Part shown: one piece after another, positions 59,901 through 64,000 of the stretch
Position numbering within the stretch: the first letter of the stretch is position 1
Layout: each line of letters begins with the position of its first letter
Origin: Curvibacter sp.
Lineage (GTDB): Bacteria > Pseudomonadota > Gammaproteobacteria > Burkholderiales > Burkholderiaceae_C
Length of the DNA: 64,000 bases
Direction of reading: 5' to 3'
NCBI GenBank assembly: GCA_004293725.1
Contig: REAW01000010.1
Span: forward strand, 62,001 to 126,000
Made by a program: the position numbers and the translations under genes
The notes under the pieces: model-generated
What the model was told of the DNA's origin: nothing
Databases searched by the model: none
Seen by the model: only the letters and a program-made list of their open reading frames with translations

Positions 59901-62900
59901 CAAGCCCTGTACAAACCGCCGTGGCCCGCGCAAGGCGGCGATTGCAGCAGTGGGGTCTTGCAAAAGTTCTTCTAGAACTTGCGCGCCCAAGGCCGACAAG
60001 TCAGCCCCTGCCCGGCGGGTGGCGGGTGGTAGATCTAGGTCGCAAAGCGACACCGTCATCCCCGGCAACTCGCGCGGTATCACCCGTACGGGCCCAAGGA
60101 GGGTGGCTTTCTCGGGATAAGCCACGCGCTCGCCCTTCACCTGGGCTGCGCCTGTAGTGAACGCGGTAAGGTGGATTGGACGGGGCAAATTTTCTTCGGC
60201 GATGGCTTGGGCAAGAAACAACAGGGAGTAGAACCCCTGTTCCAGATTGCGGTGAAAGAAGCTGGACCCTGGCCGAAAGGTCTCGGCCCGGGTCACGCCC
60301 CAGAAATGCGCAACGCGATTGGGCGAGTGGCCGTTGGCCATCAGGTCCTGAATGAGTTGCACATAGCCTTCGCGCCCACGTTCGGGGGCAAGCACGTAGC
60401 CCAATGAGCCATCGCGGCCAAAGGCGTCGCCTGAGCGCACGGTGCGCACCTCGTGGCCCACACCACGCAAGGTGTTGGCAATGCCAATGCCAAGGCCCTC
60501 GTCGTCCAGGAAGATCAGCCAGCTCTGCTTGTCGGCCTCGGCAAGGTCGGCTGCATCAAAGCCCGCAGACACCGGTTTCCAATGCAACTTCCAGCCCCAG
60601 TTCGCCAGGTCTTCTATGCGGGCCGGCAGCGCACGGGGCTCCACCGATTGAGATTTGCCCGGTTCAATGAAATAGGAACTCTTTTGGAAGGCGTAGCTCG
60701 GCAACACCACGCGGTTGCGCCGCGCTCCAGCCCAAATTTGGTCCCAATCCAGCACCACCCCACAGGCCCACAGGCGGGCGATGGTGGCGATGTGCCAGGC
60801 GTCGTCAGCCATGGCTTGTTCGGGGTGGCGCAAAGCAGGAACGACTTGGCCCGAAGGCACTCCATTGGCCTGGGCCAGGGAAGACAGCGCCCGTCCGGGG
60901 CCCATCTCCATATAGACGCGCGGGCCTTCAGACATCAGCGTTGCCATGCAAGGCTGGAAATTCACCGTATTGCGCAGATGGTGCACCCAGTAGTCGGCGC
61001 TGGTTGCTTGCTCAGGTGTGAGCACCTGTCCCGTGGTGTTGGAGAGGATAGGCAACGCGGGCGCGTTCAACCGGATAGAGCGCAGGTAGTCGCCAAAGCG
61101 TCCAAGAATAGGCTCCAGCATGCGGCTGTGTGCAGCGATATCAATCGCTACCCGTTGGGTTTCGATCCCTTGCGACGCCAGCTTGTCGGTCAAGGCTTTG
61201 AGAGCCGCATCGGGGCCCGATACCACACAAAGCCCCGGAGCATTGATTGAAGCCATATCGAGATCGCCCGTGATTTGCAACCGCAGCTCAGACTCGGCCA
61301 TCGGCACGGAGAGCATGCCGCCAGGCGCAATGGTGTCGAAAAGCTGACCGCGCAAAAGCACAAGCCCAATACAGTCTTCAAAGCTCATCACACCCGCCAA
61401 CGCGGCGGCGGTGTTTTCACCCATCGAATGGCCGACCAATGCGGCAGGCGTGACACCCCAGCTTTCGTAAAGCTTGGCCAGCGCGTATTCGGTGATCATG
61501 ATGAGGGGCAGTTGCACGGAAGGCTTTTTCAGCGCTTCGTTGGCTGCTTTCTCTTGCCCCATAGCTGGCAGCCACAGGTCTCGGATGGCGTAATCCAGCT
61601 GCGGCTCCAAGACTGCAAGGCCTTTGTCCATCCAGTCTGCAAAAACCGGCTCGGTTTCATACAGATCCCGCGCCATGCCGGCATATTGGGCGCCGCCGCC
61701 TGGGAACATGAAGACAACCTCGGGGCCTTCACCCAGAAAATCATGATTGAACACGCGGCGCGTATCTGTGCCTTCCAAAAGGCTGGCCGCCTCTTCATGG
61801 CTTGCGGCCACGATCACGCGGCGCTTTTCAAAGGCGCGGCGGCCTTCTTTCAGGGTGTAGGCCACATCTGCCAAAGGCTGCTCGGGATGCGCGCGCAAAT
61901 GGGCTGCGAGGCGGACGGCCTGGCCATCCAGCGCCGCCTTCGAGCGGGCCGAAATCACCAGGGGGTGGAAGGGGAAAATACTGTCTTGCGAGGCAGCGCG
62001 CGCCGGCGCCTCTTGCAACACCGCATGGGCATTGGTGCCACCCACGCCCAGAGAATTCACCCCCGCACGCAGAATGGGGGCCCGCCATTCAGTCAGCGTG
62101 TCATTCACCCGAAAGGGCGAAGAGTCAAAGTCAATCGAGGGGTTTGGGGCTTCAAATCCCAAGGATGGAGCAAGCTGGCGGTGGTGCAACTGCAGCGCCA
62201 CTTTAATCAGGCTGGCAACCCCGGCGGCAGTGTCCAGATGCCCGATGTTCGTCTTGACTGAACCAATACGGCAGCTGCCCACGGCATTAGTGGTTTCACG
62301 GAAGGCCTGCGTAAGGGCGGCCACTTCGATGGGATCGCCCAAAAAAGTGCCCGTGCCATGGCATTCGACATACGTCACGCTTTCGGCATCCACACCCGCC
62401 ACGGCATGTGCCTCTGCAATGCAGCGTGCTTGGCCGTCTACCGAAGGGGCCAAATAGCCTGCCTTCGCAGCCCCATCGTTGTTAACGGCAGACCCCTTGA
62501 TGATCGCCCAGATATGGTCGCCATCGCGAAGCGCGTCCTTGGCGCGGCGCAGCACCACGCAACCCGCGCCCGAGCCAAAAACGGTGCCCTGCGCCCGGTG
62601 GTCGAAGGCATGGCAATGGCCATCGGGTGAGAGGATCTCGCCCTCTGTGTAGAGGTATCCCCGCGCATGCGGCAGCTCAATGGTCACTCCACCGGCAAGT
62701 GCCATATCGCATTCGCCATTGAGCAGAGCTTGCCCTGCATAGTGCACCGCCACCAGAGAAGTGGAACACGCCGTTTGAACGTTGATTGAAGGGCCTTTCA
62801 GGTCAAATATATGGCTGACCCGAGTGGAGAGAAAATCTTTGTCGTTTCCGGTATGGCGCAGCAGGAACATGCCGGTCTGGTCCACCAAATCGCGGTTCGA

Positions 62901-63323
62901 GCAGAGGTTGAAGTAAAAATACGACCCCATACCGCAGCCAGCATAGACCGCAATCGGGCCCTTGAAGCTTTCCGGCGGGTGCCCTGCGTTTTCTAGAGCC
63001 TCCCAGGCCACTTCAAGGAACTGGCGGTGCTGGGGGTCAAGGATTGCTGCCTCTTTGGGGGAAAAGCCAAAAAAATCAGCATCGAACGTTTCAAATCCGT
63101 CAAGCACGGCGGCAGCGGGCACATAGTTGGCCTTTCGCATACGCGCTGGGGATTCTCCCGCAGCTAGAAGATCCTCTTCGCTCAATACGCGTATGGACTC
63201 CACGCCCGAGGACACATTCTTCCAATACGCAGATATGTCCGGTGCACCTGGAAAATGTGCTGCCATGCCCACAATGGCAATATCTGTGTCACTCACATTC
63301 TTCTGATCAAAAGTGCCGGTCAT
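56907..63323 (-). CDS. Type I PKS: KS-AT-KR-DH-ACP-TE
   Basis: This 2138-aa synthase has a KS (about 10-440; Cys186 in QTACSTSL, His322, His362) and an AT (about 530-860; GHSMGE, with AAHSRM in the specificity region, probably malonyl). Next come a KR (structural half about 905-1140, catalytic half about 1150-1370 with TGGFGGIG and SSTS...YVAANEY) and a DH (about 1395-1690; His1408 in LDGHRTKAG and Asp1575 in HPALLD). An ACP (Ser1788, LGGHSL) and a TE (Ser1935 in GGFSGGG, Asp about 1960, His about 2092) follow. DH after KR is not the canonical order. It is 88 bp upstream of the NRPS gene. Confidence 0.9.
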   Translation of the reverse strand: MTGTFDQKNVSDTDIAIVGMAAHFPGAPDISAYWKNVSSGVESIRVLSEEDLLAAGESPARMRKANYVPAAAVLDGFETFDADFFGFSPKEAAILDPQHRQFLEVAWEALENAGHPPESFKGPIAVYAGCGMGSYFYFNLCSNRDLVDQTGMFLLRHTGNDKDFLSTRVSHIFDLKGPSINVQTACSTSLVAVHYAGQALLNGECDMALAGGVTIELPHARGYLYTEGEILSPDGHCHAFDHRAQGTVFGSGAGCVVLRRAKDALRDGDHIWAIIKGSAVNNDGAAKAGYLAPSVDGQARCIAEAHAVAGVDAESVTYVECHGTGTFLGDPIEVAALTQAFRETTNAVGSCRIGSVKTNIGHLDTAAGVASLIKVALQLHHRQLAPSLGFEAPNPSIDFDSSPFRVNDTLTEWRAPILRAGVNSLGVGGTNAHAVLQEAPARAASQDSIFPFHPLVISARSKAALDGQAVRLAAHLRAHPEQPLADVAYTLKEGRRAFEKRRVIVAASHEEAASLLEGTDTRRVFNHDFLGEGPEVVFMFPGGGAQYAGMARDLYETEPVFADWMDKGLAVLEPQLDYAIRDLWLPAMGQEKAANEALKKPSVQLPLIMITEYALAKLYESWGVTPAALVGHSMGENTAAALAGVMSFEDCIGLVLLRGQLFDTIAPGGMLSVPMAESELRLQITGDLDMASINAPGLCVVSGPDAALKALTDKLASQGIETQRVAIDIAAHSRMLEPILGRFGDYLRSIRLNAPALPILSNTTGQVLTPEQATSADYWVHHLRNTVNFQPCMATLMSEGPRVYMEMGPGRALSSLAQANGVPSGQVVPALRHPEQAMADDAWHIATIARLWACGVVLDWDQIWAGARRNRVVLPSYAFQKSSYFIEPGKSQSVEPRALPARIEDLANWGWKLHWKPVSAGFDAADLAEADKQSWLIFLDDEGLGIGIANTLRGVGHEVRTVRSGDAFGRDGSLGYVLAPERGREGYVQLIQDLMANGHSPNRVAHFWGVTRAETFRPGSSFFHRNLEQGFYSLLFLAQAIAEENLPRPIHLTAFTTGAAQVKGERVAYPEKATLLGPVRVIPRELPGMTVSLCDLDLPPATRRAGADLSALGAQVLEELLQDPTAAIAALRGPRRFVQGLKSQALPEDAGFSLPQGAHVLITGGFGGIGLTVAEDLIQRFAVKVTLIARRALPPREAWQSYLAAHDPADPISHRILALQRLEALGGQVLVTPADVCNMDDMSAAVKAGEARFGRVRAVIHAAGVVDDGPLMLKTPAKVEEVFAPKLHGTLVLDKLFPDGSVDLMVLFSSTSTVTGPAGQIDYVAANEYLNAFSKSRLGGKTKVIAVNWGIWTGVGMAAEALAERTGRAAAPMVPIVAPMLDEAGFDATGNRMFAATYGMDRWVLDGHRTKAGQALIPGTGYLEIAAEAMRAHGEEGAFELRDLYFFRPLAVADGEAREVRAKLIRSDEGYGFELRSAALAKGRKGWQLHAQARVVPVAVTSRRINVADIAARLPAPETGDGLLSPQEAHLNFGPRWRVLCSRSTGASEGLATLALPSAFRGEAGPWALHPALLDLATGWAMDLIKGYRPDHLWVPVSYGMVRVLRALPNEIVSHVVSVADNQAQGATATFNVTLATPEGEVCVEIEGFSIRKLDGALNFGQADARELEYDDGPAHDKPMSPAEERLMYAFSQGIRPEEGAQAFARAVALGQAQVIVSSLDLPALVRQTVEVEAAKSEMQSFERPDLDTAYVAPKNDIERTLVGFWQELLGVAQVGVEDSFFDLGGHSLIAVRLFAMVKKTYRVDFPISILFEAPSVAACAALIVAQVGDVGDSDAQAKPAAAPTRRFTHLVPMHQGEGGTRQPFFLVAGMFGNVLNLRHLAQLLGGDRPFYGMQARGLLGDQAPHNTLPQAAADYIAELRQVQPHGPYMLGGFSGGGLTAWEMARQLKEAGEVVSLLVLLDTPLPMRPTLTRADKAAIKWALLREEGLGYFVTWAKNRWVWEIEKRQPKTDAHSPVQFHNAVIEAAFRHAITVYEMQVHDGATVLFRPPLDRKYKVTGGQWVSSAKEYVFADNDLTRFAPTLEVFEVPGNHDSMVLEPNVRVLAAKMKAVIARAEGGKPSGSSMAPPAPAPTPTPTR

Positions 63324-63494
63324 TCTTCTTCCCTGAATAGATGCAAAACCCGAAGCAAATTGGCCTTATCAACTTCTAGTGGCCGTCTTGATGTTACAAA
63401 ATCCTTTTGACGGGTCTTGCCCAACGTATCAATCGCCGATTCCCATAGGCAGGAATGCAGGCTCTCACAAACAAGGGAAAAGCCTGGAGATCCG

Positions 63495-64000
63495 TCATTT
63501 GGCCATGTTGGAATTGCTACCCACGAGTTGGCGTTTCCAGGCGCGCAAAGCATGAGAAATTAAGTCTCCAACAAAATGATGGGGCTGGTTCCCACGCTTT
63601 CCGAAAACCTGTCGCAACTTGAAAATCAACGATCCTGCGACATAGGCCAACGTGGCCACCGCGGCGTATGTCGCCCCATGATTTTTAGTGAAGTACCACA
63701 GGCGCGAGTCAAACCAGAAGGAAGGCATTCGTTTCCAGGTTTTCATGCCCGTGGAAACTGAACCGATGTGCATCACGCGGCTTTGCGGAACGTAAACGGA
63801 CTGCCAGCCCGCCCGGCGAGCGCGCAAACACAGGTCCGTTTCTTCGAAGTAAAGAAAAAACCGCTCATCAAAACCCGCAGTGTCCACAAAGACGTCGTGT
63901 CGAACCATGAGGCTGGCGCCGGCAATCCAGTCCACCGTTTGCACTTCAAGCGGCTCCGGCAAGGCGACTATGTAACTTCGGAATATTCGAGAAATAGGAC
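63495..64000 (-). CDS. Glycosyltransferase family 2 (5' end beyond window edge)
   Basis: The frame is open to base 64000 on the minus strand. The visible C-terminal part contains QTVDWIAGASLMVRHDVFVD and FLYFEETDLCLRARRAGWQ, the GT-A family-2 (WbbL/rhamnosyltransferase-like) EEtDLCLR block with the acidic catalytic/metal residues, and SRVMHIGSVS. A hydrophobic stretch (YAAVATLAYVAGSLIFKL) precedes a basic tail. It probably transfers a sugar from a nucleotide donor in polysaccharide synthesis. It lies 171 bp upstream of the PKS gene on the same strand. Confidence 0.8.
   Translation of the reverse strand, partial: PISRIFRSYIVALPEPLEVQTVDWIAGASLMVRHDVFVDTAGFDERFFLYFEETDLCLRARRAGWQSVYVPQSRVMHIGSVSTGMKTWKRMPSFWFDSRLWYFTKNHGATYAAVATLAYVAGSLIFKLRQVFGKRGNQPHHFVGDLISHALRAWKRQLVGSNSNMAK

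Noticed and set aside
58449-59975. 508-aa plus-strand ORF opposite the PKS gene
   Set aside because: The KR and DH motifs lie on the minus strand across the same span.
1-64000. tRNA, rRNA, CRISPR arrays, insertion sequences, replication origins
   Set aside because: Looked for by eye on both strands. No cloverleaf with anticodon, spaced direct-repeat array, transposase ORF or terminal inverted repeats was found.

Overview
The window is a GC-rich betaproteobacterial chromosome segment, most probably from the Comamonadaceae (Burkholderiales, Rhodoferax/Polaromonas-like). The evidence is the aa3-type oxidase operon with its family-specific small genes (a 37-aa assembly protein, DUF2970, DUF2909), a Bug/TctC receptor, an E. 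coli-type LexA box (CTGT-N8-ACAG) ahead of imuA, PEP-CTERM proteins, and a short interspersed repeat (GCTAT...TAGCTG.TTGCGCA...GGGCGCTAGAGGC) lying mostly inside genes. I saw no rRNA, tRNA, CRISPR array or intact insertion sequence. No gene-free stretch exceeds 300 bases.

Layout. 0-4 kb: a partial KefF-like oxidoreductase, an orphan ParA, a MaoC hydratase, trmL, comF and a BioC-like methyltransferase. 4.1-13.8 kb: a complete cytochrome c oxidase region (subunits II, I, III, Cox11, SURF1, heme O and heme A synthases, Sco1, and a second, cryptic Sco-like protein). 13.8-17.7 kb, minus strand: a TctC receptor, rpoH behind a perfect CIRCE operator, and an acyl-CoA synthetase. 17.9-22.5 kb: a rightward run of metabolism, transport and regulator genes with start/stop overlaps. 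22.5-38.6 kb: two LexA-boxed mutagenesis loci (imuA-imuB and dnaE2) separated by about 9 kb that holds a divergent Lrp/EamA pair, an alkane/fatty-acid locus (AraC regulator, desaturase, AlkB) with a duplicated promoter block, and a PEP-CTERM protein. 37.6-39 kb: a pseudo-receiver/CheX-like fusion followed by a CheY-like regulator. 39-50 kb, minus strand: an orphan galactitol-type PTS IIC, a second PEP-CTERM protein, a glutamine-synthetase-like/aminotransferase/GntR operon, a GIDE-EF-hand membrane protein beside LemA, a partial amino-acid ABC transporter and a GlcD-like oxidase. 50.5-52.1 kb: a cobalamin adenosyltransferase and an SGNH-like lipoprotein.

52.3-64 kb, minus strand, is the most novel part: a compact two-protein NRPS/PKS line next to a family-2 glycosyltransferase. 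The NRPS reads formyltransferase - vestigial condensation-like region - adenylation domain split by a luciferase-like monooxygenase - PCP. The residues I read for its specificity code (D-I-L-Q-M-G-M-I-W-K) suggest glycine. The PKS reads KS-AT-KR-DH-ACP-TE, with the dehydratase after the ketoreductase. Together they look like a minimal pathway that formylates and oxidises an amino acid, extends it once and releases it. The product is unknown.

The interspersed repeat is a second theme. It supplies the signal-peptide coding sequence of two different exported proteins, in-frame inserts in imuB and dnaE2, and the stop codon of a GlcD-like gene.
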